Below are positions 8,004-16,903 of a DNA stretch of 64,000 nt, piece after piece; position 1 is the stretch's first letter, and each line of letters opens with the position of its first letter. The DNA is from Amorphoplanes friuliensis DSM 7358 (lineage in GTDB: Bacteria; Actinomycetota; Actinomycetes; Mycobacteriales; Micromonosporaceae). Below the pieces are notes generated by a model that had not been told where the DNA came from, did not search any database, and saw only the letters and a program-made list of their open reading frames with translations. Where the stretch lies: positions 3,138,001 through 3,202,000 of the forward strand of contig NC_022657.1 of assembly GCF_000494755.1 (NCBI RefSeq), read 5' to 3'. Position numbers and translations under genes: made by a program.

Positions 8004-9007
8004 TGGACACGCACCCTCGGGTCGATGATCGCGTACGAGAGGTCGACCAGCAGGTTGACCACGATGAAGACGACGGCGGCGAGCAGGATCAGCGCCTGCA
8101 GCACCGGATAGTCCCGGCCGCCGCTGATCGAGTCGGTGATCAGCGTGCCCAGGCCGCCCCAGTTGTAGACCTTCTCGGTCAGCACCGCGCCGGCCAGCAG
8201 CGCACCGGTCTGCAGCCCGATGGTGGTGACCACCGGCAGCAGTGCGTTGCGCAGCACGTGCCGCTTGCGGATGGTGGCGTTGCGCAGGCCCTTGGCGTCC
8301 GCGGTGCGGATGTAGTCCTCGTCCAGCACGTCGAGCACGCTGGCCCGGGTGATCCGGATGATGATCGCCAGCGGGATCGTGGCCAGAGTGAAGGCGGGCA
8401 GCACCAGATGCCAGAGGGCGTCGGCCGAGGCGTCGAACTCCCGGGTGAGCAGTCCGTCCAGCACGAAGAAGCCGGTCACGTCGGTGTTGCCCAGCCCGGT
8501 GGTGATCCGGCCGGACGGCGGGAAGAAGTGGATGTCCTGGGTCAGCCAGTCCTTGAGCAGATAACCCAGGAAGAAGATCGGGATCGAGATGCCGATCAGG
8601 GTGACGATGATGGTCGCGTTGTCGAGCAACCGCCCGCGGTACCGGGCCGCGACGTAGCCCAGGGGGATGCCCAGCCCGATCGCGATGATGATCGCCGCGA
8701 CGGCCAGCTCGATCGTCGCCGGGAACGACCGGCTGATCACGTCCATGACAGGCTCACCGGTACGGATGGAGTTGCCGAAGTTGCCGGTGACGACGTTCTT
8801 GAGGAAGCGGCCGTACTGCACCCAGATCGGCTGGTCGTAACCGAGGGCCCGGGTCAGCAGCTCGCGGGTCTGCGGGGTCGCGCGTTCGCCCAGCAACGCG
8901 TCGACGGGCCCGCCGGGCAGGCTGCGCAGCCAGAAGAAGACCAGGGTCATCAGCGCGATCAACGTGACGACCAGCTGGACCAGGCGGCGCAGGATGACTC
9001 TCACCAT
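8000..9007 (-). CDS. oligopeptide ABC transporter permease (DppB type)
   Basis: 335 aa. The first helix is at the extreme N-terminus (LVQLVVTLIALMTLVFFWLRSLPGGP) and is followed by the hallmark LGYDQPIWVQYGRFLKNVVTGNFG of OppB/DppB proteins. The EAA loop reads RTADAKGLRNATIRKRHVLRN. An insertion of about 40 residues (SGRITTGLGN to DASADALWH) between helices is common in actinobacterial members. Lies 82 bp downstream of the binding-protein gene; the gap holds a strong hairpin (9035-9065). ATG at 9007. Confidence 0.9.
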   Translation of the reverse strand: MVRVILRRLVQLVVTLIALMTLVFFWLRSLPGGPVDALLGERATPQTRELLTRALGYDQPIWVQYGRFLKNVVTGNFGNSIRTGEPVMDVISRSFPATIELAVAAIIIAIGLGIPLGYVAARYRGRLLDNATIIVTLIGISIPIFFLGYLLKDWLTQDIHFFPPSGRITTGLGNTDVTGFFVLDGLLTREFDASADALWHLVLPAFTLATIPLAIIIRITRASVLDVLDEDYIRTADAKGLRNATIRKRHVLRNALLPVVTTIGLQTGALLAGAVLTEKVYNWGGLGTLITDSISGGRDYPVLQALILLAAVVFIVVNLLVDLSYAIIDPRVRVQ

Positions 9008-9034
9008 GAGGAATCCTTCGGGTGGTCGCGCCGA

Positions 9035-9065
9035 GCGGCCCGGACCTGAGGTCGGTCCGGGCCGC
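9035..9065 (-). other. intercistronic hairpin between binding protein and permease genes
   Basis: GCGGCCCGGACC (9035-9046) and GGTCCGGGCCGC (9054-9065) form a perfect 12-bp stem with a 7-nt loop. It lies just after the binding-protein stop, inside the operon. Such hairpins often act as partial terminators or as 3'-end stabilisers, which lets the binding protein be made in excess over the membrane subunits. That role is inferred from position. Confidence 0.65.
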
Positions 9066-9089
9066 GGCGGTGCGGAGGTGCTGGGAGAC

Positions 9090-10772
9090 CTACTTGGTGA
9101 CCGAGACGGTGTTGAAGTCCTCGGCCGTCAGCGGGCTCGGCACCAGGCCCTGGACGTTCTTGGTGGCGACGATGGCCGGCGGGGCGTGCCAGAGCGGCAC
9201 GGCCGGCAGCCACTTGGCGGCCAGATCCCGGTTGACCTGCTCGAACGCCGCCTTCTTGGCCGCCTGGTCGACGGTCGCGTCGGCCTTGCCGATGGCGGTG
9301 AACATGTCGGACATCGCCGCGTCACCGAACTCGACCTTGGCCCGGCCGAAGAACGTGCCGACGAAGTTGCCCGGGTCGTTGTAGTCGCCGGTCCAGCCCA
9401 GGATGTGCAGGTCCTGCTTGCCGAACTGCTGCACGTCGTCCTTGAAACCGCCGTTCCACGGCCGCGGGACACCGTTGACCTTGATGCCGACGGCCTGCAG
9501 GTCGTTCGCCAGCACGGTGAAGATCTCCTGCGGGTTCGGCATGTACGGCCGGGACACCTCGGTCGGGTAGTAGAAGTTCAGCGTCAGACCGGTCGCGCCC
9601 GCGTCGGCCAGCAGCTGCTTGGCCTTCTCGACGTTGTAGTCGTACTTCTGCACGTCCGGGGCGTACCCGGAAACTGTGTTCGGCATGAACTGGTCGGCCA
9701 CGACTGCGCCGCCGGGGCCCTTGGTCTGCACCAGCTGGGCGCGGTTCAGCGCGTACGCGATGGCCTGACGGACCCGCAGGTCCCTGAGCTTCGGGTTCTT
9801 CTGGTTGATGCCCAGGTAGAGGATGTTGAACGCGGGCCGGTTGAGCACCTGGTAACCCTCGTCCGCCAGCGCCTTGCGGTCGGCCGGGGCGGGGAAGTCG
9901 ATCGCCTGGACCGTACCGGCGCGCAGCTCCTGCTTGCGGGTGTTCTCGTCCTTGATGACCTTGATGATCATCTTGTCGACCTTGGCCTTGTCACCCCAGT
10001 AGTCGGGGTTCTTGTTCAGCGTGATCTCGCCGGTCGCCTTGTTCCAGCCACCGTAGGTGAACGCGCCGGTGCCGGTCGGGTGCTCGTTGGCGAAGGCGCT
10101 GTAGGAGAACGAGTCGCCGTTCTGCGTCACCGTGTCGGCGGCGTACTGCTTCATCGCCGCCGGGCTCGCGATCGAGAAGGCGGTGAGCGTGAACGCGCCC
10201 GGGAAAGCGCCCTTGTACTTCGTCATCGTCACGACCGCGGTGCCGGCGTCCTGCGCCTTGCAGTTGTCGTAGACGGCATCCGGGCTGCCGGCGAACCCAC
10301 CGAAGACGTCGGTGTAGTAGATCATCTGCGACTGGGCGGCCTCGCCCTTCATGTTGTACCAGCGGTCGAAGTTCGCGCAGACCGCCGCGGCGTCCAGCGG
10401 GGTGCCGTCGTGGAACTTGACACCCTGGCGCAGCTTGAACGTCCAGATCTTGCCGGTGGGGTCGTTCTCCCAGCTCTCGGCCAGTCCACCGACGAGCTCG
10501 GCGGTGCCGGGCTTGTGGGTGACCAGGGTGTCGTACATCTGGCGGATCGGCCGGAACGACTCCCCGTCGTCGTTGAAGATCGGGTCGAAGTTCTTGGGGT
10601 CACCGGCACCCGCGAAGATGAAGGTGCCGGCGGCGGCACCCTTGTCACCACCGCTGTCGCGGTCGCTCTCCGCGCAGCCGGCGGCCCCGATCGTCAGAGC
10701 CGCGACAACACCGGCGGTGATGACCGTCCGGAGCCTTCCGGCCTGCATCCTTGCTGCACGCAACGTGCTCAC
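9090..10772 (-). CDS. peptide-binding lipoprotein of ABC transporter (SBP family 5)
   Basis: 560 aa. GTG at 10772 with AGGACGAG just upstream; an ATG at 10748 is the alternative. Signal peptide with lipobox TIGAAGC places it on the outer face of the membrane, anchored through that Cys. The domain shows family-5 landmarks: DPIFNDDGESFRPIRQMYDTLV, WTFKLRQGVKFHDGTPLDAAAVCANFDRW, and the later DLRVRQAIAYALNR. It captures peptides (or similar solutes) and delivers them to the two permeases. Typical family length is 500-560 aa. The promoter region carries a 27-bp tandem duplication (10776-10828). Confidence 0.92.
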   Translation of the reverse strand: MSTLRAARMQAGRLRTVITAGVVAALTIGAAGCAESDRDSGGDKGAAAGTFIFAGAGDPKNFDPIFNDDGESFRPIRQMYDTLVTHKPGTAELVGGLAESWENDPTGKIWTFKLRQGVKFHDGTPLDAAAVCANFDRWYNMKGEAAQSQMIYYTDVFGGFAGSPDAVYDNCKAQDAGTAVVTMTKYKGAFPGAFTLTAFSIASPAAMKQYAADTVTQNGDSFSYSAFANEHPTGTGAFTYGGWNKATGEITLNKNPDYWGDKAKVDKMIIKVIKDENTRKQELRAGTVQAIDFPAPADRKALADEGYQVLNRPAFNILYLGINQKNPKLRDLRVRQAIAYALNRAQLVQTKGPGGAVVADQFMPNTVSGYAPDVQKYDYNVEKAKQLLADAGATGLTLNFYYPTEVSRPYMPNPQEIFTVLANDLQAVGIKVNGVPRPWNGGFKDDVQQFGKQDLHILGWTGDYNDPGNFVGTFFGRAKVEFGDAAMSDMFTAIGKADATVDQAAKKAAFEQVNRDLAAKWLPAVPLWHAPPAIVATKNVQGLVPSPLTAEDFNTVSVTK

Positions 10773-10775
10773 CTC

Positions 10776-10828
10776 GTCCTATGGGTACGGACAAACGCGG
10801 TTGTCCTGTGGGTACGGACAAACGCGGT
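10776..10828 (-). repeat. tandem direct repeat in peptide-transporter promoter region
   Basis: Two 26-bp copies (10776-10801 and 10803-10828) differ at one position; the core TGGGTACGGACAAACGCGGT is identical. They start four bases before the GTG at 10772. Read on the minus strand, each copy begins ACCGCGTTTGTCCGTACCC. It could be a doubled regulator site or simply a duplication that created a second ribosome-proximal segment. Confidence 0.7.
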
Positions 10829-10978
10829 GACGACTGGTCACCGTTGGCGCGACACTAACCATTCATGGCGGCCACTTCGTGAGTTGGTATCGGATTGTGT
10901 CCTTTCCGGACTGTTGACCAGGTCGGGCCCCGATGATGTTGGTAGCCTGAACTCTCCGGCCGACGGAGGCGGGTCCAG

Positions 10979-12754
10979 ATGGCACTGGAGATTCCGTACC
11001 GCTCGATTCCTGACATGTTCCTGCGGCGGGTCGCGGTTACGCCGGACCGGCAGGCGTTCGCCCGCCCGGCTGCCGACGACTCGCGGCCGGTCTGGTCGAC
11101 CTGGGCGCAGGTCGGCGAGCGGGCCACCGCGATCGCGGCCGGTTTGCGCGGCCTGGGCGTCGAGGCCGAGGACCGGGTGGCCATCCTGGCCGGCACCCGC
11201 CTCGACTGGGTTCTCGCCGATCTCGGGGTGATGTGCGCCGGCGCCGCGACCACCACGGTCTACCCGACGACCGGGCCGGAGGACACCGCCTACATCCTCG
11301 GCGACTCCGGTTCGAGGGTGCTCATCGCCGAGGACCCGGCGCAGGCGGCGAAGCTCGCCGGCGCCACCCTGCCCGGGCTCACCCACGTCGTGCTGATGGA
11401 CGGCACCGCCGACCCCGGGGCCACACCGCCGCAGCTGACCCTGGCCGAGCTCGAGGCGCGCGGCGTCGCGGCCCTGGCCGGCGAGCCGGACCTGATCAAG
11501 AACGTCGTCGCCGGCATCGGACCCGGCGATCTCGCCACGCTGATCTACACGTCCGGCACCACCGGCCGCCCCAAGGGTGTGGAGCTGCTGCATCGCGGCT
11601 GGTGCTGGGAGGCGGTGGCGCAGAGTGAGCTGGACCTGATGAAGCCCGACGACCTGCAATATCTGTGGCTGCCGCTGTCGCACTCGTTCGGCAAGTCGCT
11701 GCTGTGCGGCGTCATGCACGTCGGACTGCCGACCTATGTGGACGGCCGGGTCGACCGGCTGATCGACAACCTCGCCGTGGTCCGGCCGACGATCATGTGC
11801 GCGCCACCGCGGGTGTTCGAGAAGGTCTACAACAAGGTCGTCCTCACCGCGCAGCAGGCCGGCGGCGCCCGGGCCGCGATCTTCGCCTGGGCGGTGCGCA
11901 CCGGCGGCAGACGCGGATCGCTGCGTTCCGCGATCGCCCACAGACTGGTGTTCGCCAAACTGCACGCGCGGCTCGGCGGGCGCATCCGCGTGCTGGTCGC
12001 CGGTGCGGCAGCCGTCTCCGTGCCGCTCGGTGAGTTCTTCGCCGCGGCCGGTCTGCCGATCAGCGAGGGCTACGGGCTCACCGAGACGAGCGCGGGCGTC
12101 TTCGTCAACCGCCCCGGCGCGGTCCGCATCGGCACCTGCGGCACGGCGCTGGGTGACGTGGAGTGCCGCATCGACGCCGACGGTGAGATCCTGCTGCGTG
12201 GCGCACCGGTGATGCGCGGCTACCACAACCTTCCCGAGGAGACGGCGGCTGCTTTCACCGAGGACGGCTTCTTCCGTACGGGTGACATCGGCGAACTGTC
12301 CGCGGACGGCTACCTGAGGATCACCGATCGGAAGAAGGACCTGGTCAAGACGTCCAGCGGCAAGTACGTAGCTCCGTCGTACCTGGAGGGGACGTTCAAG
12401 GCCCTGTGCCCGTACGCGTCGCAGGCGGTTGTTGTCGGTCAGAACCGTAACTACTGCACGATGCTCGTCTCGCTCGACCCCGACGCCGTTGCCACCTGGA
12501 CCGCCGGTGGGCCGCTGGAGGGCCGGCCGTACGCCGAGATCGCCGCCTCGGAGCAGGCCCGCACCCTGGTCGGCGGTTATGTCGAGCAGCTCAACACGAA
12601 GCTCAACCGCTGGGAGACGATCAAGAAGTTCGCCGTCCTGCCCCGCGACCTGAGCATCGAGGGCGGTGAGCTCACACCGTCGCTGAAGATCAAGCGGCGC
12701 ACCACCGAGGCGAACTTCGCGGCCGAGATCGACAAGATGTACGAGGGCGCCTGA
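10979..12754 (+). CDS. AMP-forming long-chain acyl-CoA synthetase (FadD15-like)
   Basis: 591 aa. ATG at 10979 with GGAGG at 10965-10969. The adenylate-forming signature YTSGTTGRPKG is at residues 190-200; other core motifs are SEGYGLTETSAG, FFRTGDIGEL and the hinge/lysine region ITDRKKDLVKTSSGKYVAPSYLE, where GKY...P is characteristic of long-chain fatty-acid ligases. It activates fatty acids to acyl-CoA through an acyl-adenylate in the cytoplasm or at the membrane. Stand-alone, divergent from the peptide transporter, no beta-oxidation genes nearby. A membrane-lipid or storage role is as likely as catabolism. Confidence 0.88.
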   Translation: MALEIPYRSIPDMFLRRVAVTPDRQAFARPAADDSRPVWSTWAQVGERATAIAAGLRGLGVEAEDRVAILAGTRLDWVLADLGVMCAGAATTTVYPTTGPEDTAYILGDSGSRVLIAEDPAQAAKLAGATLPGLTHVVLMDGTADPGATPPQLTLAELEARGVAALAGEPDLIKNVVAGIGPGDLATLIYTSGTTGRPKGVELLHRGWCWEAVAQSELDLMKPDDLQYLWLPLSHSFGKSLLCGVMHVGLPTYVDGRVDRLIDNLAVVRPTIMCAPPRVFEKVYNKVVLTAQQAGGARAAIFAWAVRTGGRRGSLRSAIAHRLVFAKLHARLGGRIRVLVAGAAAVSVPLGEFFAAAGLPISEGYGLTETSAGVFVNRPGAVRIGTCGTALGDVECRIDADGEILLRGAPVMRGYHNLPEETAAAFTEDGFFRTGDIGELSADGYLRITDRKKDLVKTSSGKYVAPSYLEGTFKALCPYASQAVVVGQNRNYCTMLVSLDPDAVATWTAGGPLEGRPYAEIAASEQARTLVGGYVEQLNTKLNRWETIKKFAVLPRDLSIEGGELTPSLKIKRRTTEANFAAEIDKMYEGA

Positions 12755-12764
12755 CACCGGTCGA

Positions 12765-13427
12765 GTGGTGTTCGGGCGAAAACGGCCACGCGGGCGTCCC
12801 CGGCGCACGATCATCAGAACTGTGCTGCAGCAGGTTCCGGTACGCCAGGTGCGTGCCGTCTACACGCCTGAGACGATCACCGTGTACCAGGCCTACCCGC
12901 CGGCGGTCGCGCTGGCCGCGGCCAAGGCCGGCGCTTTTGTGCCGCCCTTCAAACGCGACCGGATGACGTGGCTCAAACCGTCGTTCCTGTGGATGATGTT
13001 CCGTTCGCAGTGGGCCGCGCCGGACACCCAGGAGCGCGTGCTCGCGGTCGAGATGACCCGGGAAGGCTTCGAATGGGCGCTGGCCCACTCCTGCCTCGCC
13101 CAGTACGACCACACGTTCTTCCCCGACCGTGAGCAGTGGGCCGCCACCCTGAGCCGCAGCCCGGTCCGCGTGCAGTGGGAGCACGAGCGCTCGATCGAGC
13201 TCAAGCCGCTGCCGCACCGGGCCCTGCGGGTCGGCCTCGGCGTGGAGACGATCGACCGCTACGTCCAGGACTGGACGGTCGGCATCACCGACGTCACCCA
13301 CCAGGCGCGCCGCATGGGTGAACTGGTCCGCAAGGGTGACTTCTTCCGGGCCGAGCGGATGCTCCCGGACGAGCGCCCGTACCCGCTCCCGGCACCCCTC
13401 GCCGCGGCCCTGCACATCTCCACCTGA
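12765..13427 (+). CDS. DUF4291 family protein
   Basis: 220 aa, function unknown. Recognised by the family's strongly conserved blocks: RAVYTPETITVYQAY, PPFKRDRMTWLKPSFLWMM, RVLAVEMTREGFEWAL, and the later VQWEHERSIELKPLPHRALRVGLG. The start is uncertain: GTG at 12765 gives an Arg-rich N-terminal extension, while GTG at 12822 begins close to where family members usually start; neither has a good ribosome site. It follows the acyl-CoA ligase by 10 bp, so co-transcription is likely, but no functional link is known to me. Confidence 0.75.
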   Translation: MVFGRKRPRGRPRRTIIRTVLQQVPVRQVRAVYTPETITVYQAYPPAVALAAAKAGAFVPPFKRDRMTWLKPSFLWMMFRSQWAAPDTQERVLAVEMTREGFEWALAHSCLAQYDHTFFPDREQWAATLSRSPVRVQWEHERSIELKPLPHRALRVGLGVETIDRYVQDWTVGITDVTHQARRMGELVRKGDFFRAERMLPDERPYPLPAPLAAALHIST

Positions 13428-13439
13428 TCCCCGGCGGCA

Positions 13440-14078
13440 TCACCCCGCCCTGGTCGCGGGGGCGATCCGGCTTGCTGCGACAGCCGCGCAGGCCAGCCAG
13501 CCGACGTACGACCAGAGCATGGTCCGCTCGAGCAGTCCGACCAGGGTGGCGTACGGTCCGATCCCGAGTTCCGGGCCGCCCATGACGTCCACCAGGGCGA
13601 CCAGGAACGCGGCGTAGCCGGCCACCGTCGCGGCGGCTGTCACCGCGAGCAGGGCACGCCATCGGCGCCAGGGCGGGTCGCGCCACCAGGCCCGGGTGAG
13701 CAGGGTCGCGGCGATCGGGAGCACCAGGAACGCGGTCAGCGCGGCGATCCCGTGCACCGTGTCGGCCGCGCTCCGGTCGTCCCAGCGTTCCGGGGGATCG
13801 GCGGGCACCATCCCGGCGATGATCATGCCGGTGGCCCACACGCCGAGGAGCCACCGGACGGCGCGGCGACCTCCGGACCGGGCGCCGATCGGACCGATCA
13901 TGGCCGCCGACGCCAGCCCGGCGCCGATCGCGGCCAGGCTGAGGAGCCAGCCGGACCGGCCGCCGACGAAGTTGCTGGCCGGCACCTCGACCCAGGACCA
14001 CTGCGGGTTCGCCAGGTCCAGAGCCGCGATCGCGGCGGGAGCGGCCAGAAGGCCGGTGAGCACGCGGGAAAGGTTCAT
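13440..14078 (-). CDS. DUF998 family integral membrane protein
   Basis: 212 aa. Six or so hydrophobic helices; the DUF998 landmarks are the N-terminal NFVGGRSGWLLSLAAIGAGL, a loop ending MVPADPP, and the following HGIAALTAFLVLPIAATLL. Length is normal for the family. Function unknown. It converges on the DUF4291 gene with only 12 bp between the stops, and is divergent from chrA across 213 bp. Confidence 0.78.
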   Translation of the reverse strand: MNLSRVLTGLLAAPAAIAALDLANPQWSWVEVPASNFVGGRSGWLLSLAAIGAGLASAAMIGPIGARSGGRRAVRWLLGVWATGMIIAGMVPADPPERWDDRSAADTVHGIAALTAFLVLPIAATLLTRAWWRDPPWRRWRALLAVTAAATVAGYAAFLVALVDVMGGPELGIGPYATLVGLLERTMLWSYVGWLACAAVAASRIAPATRAG

Positions 14079-14291
14079 GTGGCGAAGCTAGGACGAGGCA
14101 GCGGTGCCGGACGTCGTCCTTACGCAGTGTCTGTCACCGACTCCCCGCGATGACACACCTACACCCGTCGGCGTATTTCTCCGGCCGGAATCGTGTCATG
14201 TAACCATGGTCCCGGCCGGCGAACGCGACGGTGTCGTCGTGGGGTAGCCGGCCCGGGGTGGGGTAACGCAGCGCGCTGCTCGGGAGGGCGA

Positions 14292-15653
14292 ATGACCGGC
14301 ACCCTGCACGATGACGTCGTGCCGCTGCGGCGGGCCGTCAAGGTGTGGTTCCTGATCTCGCTGCAGACGTTCGGGGGGCCGGCGGGCCAGATCGCGGTCA
14401 TGCAGCGTCATCTCGTCGACGATCGCCGCTGGATCGGCCAGAAGCGTTTCCTGCACGCCCTGAACTACTGCATGCTGCTGCCCGGCCCGGAGGCCCAGCA
14501 GTTGGCGATCTACATCGGCTGGCTGCTCAACGGTCTGCGTGGTGGTCTGATCGCCGGGACCCTGTTCGTGATTCCGGGTGTCGTGGCCCTGCTCGGGTTG
14601 TCGATCGTCTACGTCGCCTTCGGGGACACCACCGTGGTCACCGGCATCTTCGCCGGTCTGGCTCCGGCGGTCGTCGCGATCGTCGCCCAGGCCGTGTGGC
14701 GCGTGGGCAACCGTGCGCTGACCGACCGGGTGCTGCTCGGCCCGGCGGTGGCCGCGTTCGTGGCGCTGGCCGCGTTCGCCGTGCCCTTCCCGGTGGTGAT
14801 CCTCGTGGCCGGAGGGATCGGCTGGGCCCTGCGGCGGCGGGCGGCCAGGACGGGTGACGGCCCGGCCGCCCCTGACGACGGGCCACCGCCGCTGATCTCC
14901 GATGATGCGCTGCACCAGGACCGGCCGTCGAAACGGCGCGCGTCGACCATTCTCGGTGCCGGGCTGGTCGTGTGGTTCCTGCCGATCGCCGCCGTCGCGG
15001 CGCTGACCGGCGGGAACAGCGTCTACACCCAGCAGGGGCTCTTTTTCTCCGGTACGGCCGTGGTGACGTTCGGCGGCGCGTACGCAGTCCTGGCCTTCGT
15101 GGCTCAGCGCGCCGTCGAGCACTACGGCTGGCTCAGCGCCGGTGACATGGTCCGTGGCCTGGCTCTGGCCGAGTCGACGCCCGGTCCTCTGATCATGGTC
15201 GTGCAGTTCGTGGCGTTCCTCGGCGCCTATCACGATCCCGGACCGCTGAACCCCTGGACCGCCGGTGTGGTCGCTTCGCTGCTGACCACCTGGGTGACCT
15301 TCGTGCCGTGCTTCCTGTTCATCCTGCTCGGCGCACCGTACGTCGAGCGGCTGCGCGGCAATCAGAGCCTCTCCGCCGCCCTGACCGGCATCACGGCGGC
15401 CGTGGTCGGTGTCATCGCGCAGCTCGGCCTCTACTTCGCCGTGCACGCCCTGTTCGAGCGGACCCGTACCGTCACCGGAGGGCCGCTGCACCTGCAGCTG
15501 CCCGACTTCGCTTCGGTGCGTCCCATACCGGTGGTTATTGCGGTCATCGCCGCAGCTCTGATCTTCCGGTGGAAATGGCCGGTGCTGCGGGTGCTCGGCG
15601 TCAGCGCCCTGCTCGGCCTGATCGCCGGCCTGACCGGCCTGCCGGGCGTGTGA
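14292..15653 (+). CDS. chrA: chromate transporter family protein
   Basis: 453 aa, two-domain (long-chain) ChrA. ATG at 14292 with GGGAGG at 14282-14287. The two homologous halves can be recognised by FGGPAGQIAVMQRHLV...LPGPEAQQLAIYIGW in the first and TFGGAYAVLAFVAQ...LAESTPGPLIMVVQFVAFLG in the second, each with five to six helices, joined by a polar linker (about 205-235). The family exports chromate driven by the proton or solute gradient; whether chromate is the real substrate here is unknown. No chrB-type sensor is adjacent. A strong hairpin follows the stop. Confidence 0.88.
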   Translation: MTGTLHDDVVPLRRAVKVWFLISLQTFGGPAGQIAVMQRHLVDDRRWIGQKRFLHALNYCMLLPGPEAQQLAIYIGWLLNGLRGGLIAGTLFVIPGVVALLGLSIVYVAFGDTTVVTGIFAGLAPAVVAIVAQAVWRVGNRALTDRVLLGPAVAAFVALAAFAVPFPVVILVAGGIGWALRRRAARTGDGPAAPDDGPPPLISDDALHQDRPSKRRASTILGAGLVVWFLPIAAVAALTGGNSVYTQQGLFFSGTAVVTFGGAYAVLAFVAQRAVEHYGWLSAGDMVRGLALAESTPGPLIMVVQFVAFLGAYHDPGPLNPWTAGVVASLLTTWVTFVPCFLFILLGAPYVERLRGNQSLSAALTGITAAVVGVIAQLGLYFAVHALFERTRTVTGGPLHLQLPDFASVRPIPVVIAVIAAALIFRWKWPVLRVLGVSALLGLIAGLTGLPGV

Positions 15654-15690
15654 GCCCAGGACCAGCCGGCCGGTTCAGGTCCTGGGCTCA
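15651..15690. terminator. strong bidirectional terminator hairpin
   Basis: TGAGCCCAGGACC (15651-15663, starting with the chrA stop codon) pairs perfectly with GGTCCTGGGCTCA (15678-15690) around a 14-nt loop that itself contains CCGGCCGG. It separates chrA from the convergent hydrolase-like gene ending at 15696. Confidence 0.85.
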
Positions 15691-15695
15691 GGCGG

Positions 15696-16445
15696 CTACA
15701 ACAGGGCCCTCAGGTCCGCAGCAAATCGGTACGGGTCACTGAGCTGCGGCATTCGCGCTGCTGCCGTGTAGCGCAGTTCCCCGGTGCCGGTGTCGCATCC
15801 AGGGCTGCCGCTGCTGACCAGCACGTGCGGGACGTCGGCCGGCGCTGACGGATGCTCGGCGCCCAGGCCGGCCGTGCGGTAGGCGCTGAAGAGGACACAG
15901 TCGGGCGGGGCCATGGCGTACGGGCGATAGACGGCCGGGACCTCCTGAGGCCGGATGGCCGCCAGCAGCTGTTCGGCGGTGTTGACGTGACAGGGGTCCA
16001 TCTCGTCGGCGGTGACCAGGGTGTGGATGGCGTAGGAGGCGGCGAACGCGGTGGCGATCAGTGCCGATGTGCCGTGTCCCACGACCACCGGCGCCCTGCG
16101 CAGATCGAGACTGTGCACCAGCTCGGCGATCTCGCAGGCCAGCTGTGCCGGCGCCAGTCCCTCGCGGGCAGCAGAGTTGCCGTGCCCGGGCAGATCAGGC
16201 GCGATGACCACGCAGTACGCCGCCAGGTCCGCGGCCACCGGCCACCAGACCCGGCGGTCGAAGAGCAGGCTGTGCAACAGGACCACGGGCCGGCCGGTGT
16301 CACCCCAGCGGTCGTACGCCCACGGCCCGAAGGTGTGGGTGGAGCGGCGCGGTGGCAGGGGTTCGGTGGCGTTCACGGGTGGTCTGCTCTGAACGAGGGC
16401 AGGCGGGCAGGCATCACGGACAGTCCTTCGAACGGGGGGTGTCAC
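15696..16445 (-). CDS. alpha/beta-hydrolase-fold protein lacking catalytic residues
   Basis: 249 aa. The fold is clear: RPVVLLHSLLFDRRVW (oxyanion strand, with HS where HG is usual), APDLPGHGNS, the nucleophile strand APVVVGHGTSALIA, and a C-terminal helix DPYRFAADLRALL. But the elbow reads G-H-G-T-S-A where active enzymes have G-H-S-x-G-G, so the nucleophile position is Gly. The position of the catalytic His (normally G-H-x-P-x-L-x-D-P) reads ARMPQLSDP. Both changes together suggest a non-catalytic binding protein. GTG at 16445; a GTG at 16376 is an alternative start. No obvious partner gene. Confidence 0.8.
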   Translation of the reverse strand: MTPPVRRTVRDACPPALVQSRPPVNATEPLPPRRSTHTFGPWAYDRWGDTGRPVVLLHSLLFDRRVWWPVAADLAAYCVVIAPDLPGHGNSAAREGLAPAQLACEIAELVHSLDLRRAPVVVGHGTSALIATAFAASYAIHTLVTADEMDPCHVNTAEQLLAAIRPQEVPAVYRPYAMAPPDCVLFSAYRTAGLGAEHPSAPADVPHVLVSSGSPGCDTGTGELRYTAAARMPQLSDPYRFAADLRALL

Positions 16446-16504
16446 CGCGCCGCCGTGTTAAAAGACGGCGATCAACGGTGTGGGCGGCGCAGAATCGGCC
16501 GGCG

Positions 16505-16882
16505 CTATACCCGCAGGACTCCCGGCTGAGCGAGCTCCCGGACATGCGACAGAACGGTGAGGAACGGGGACGCGTCCCCCGTGGCCGGCGTCGCGGTCGG
16601 CTCGTGTCCCGGGTACACGGTGGTGGCGGCAGGCTCGACGACGCGGATCCTGCTGGTCGTCGTGGGGGTCCATTCGCTGCCGTGGTGATGAGGGTGCTCG
16701 CCCGGCCCGTCGAGGGCCGGCTCCTCGCTGCTCGCCACGGGGACGACGGTGGCCCTGTCGGCGCGGTGATGGTCGCTGCCGGCGGAGAAGAGCAGGGCCA
16801 CCAGGACCAGGACCAGAAGGATCGCGTAATTGCAGGCACGACGACGAGCGGCGTTGCACACCGGCGGCCGTGGGCCTGACAT
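16505..16882 (-). CDS. small single-pass membrane or secreted protein, unknown function
   Basis: 125 aa. A basic N-terminus (RRRACN) is followed by one hydrophobic helix, YAILLVLVLVALLFSAGS, at about 19-36. The rest is hydrophilic, with a His-rich patch (GEHPHHHG) and many Pro and Thr. Third-codon bases are nearly all G or C, which supports real coding. It sits 21 bp downstream of the GH9 cellulase on the same strand and may be its operon partner. No family recognised. Confidence 0.55.
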   Translation of the reverse strand: MSGPRPPVCNAARRRACNYAILLVLVLVALLFSAGSDHHRADRATVVPVASSEEPALDGPGEHPHHHGSEWTPTTTSRIRVVEPAATTVYPGHEPTATPATGDASPFLTVLSHVRELAQPGVLRV

Positions 16883-16903
16883 ACGTCCAGGGTACGGCGG
16901 CGC

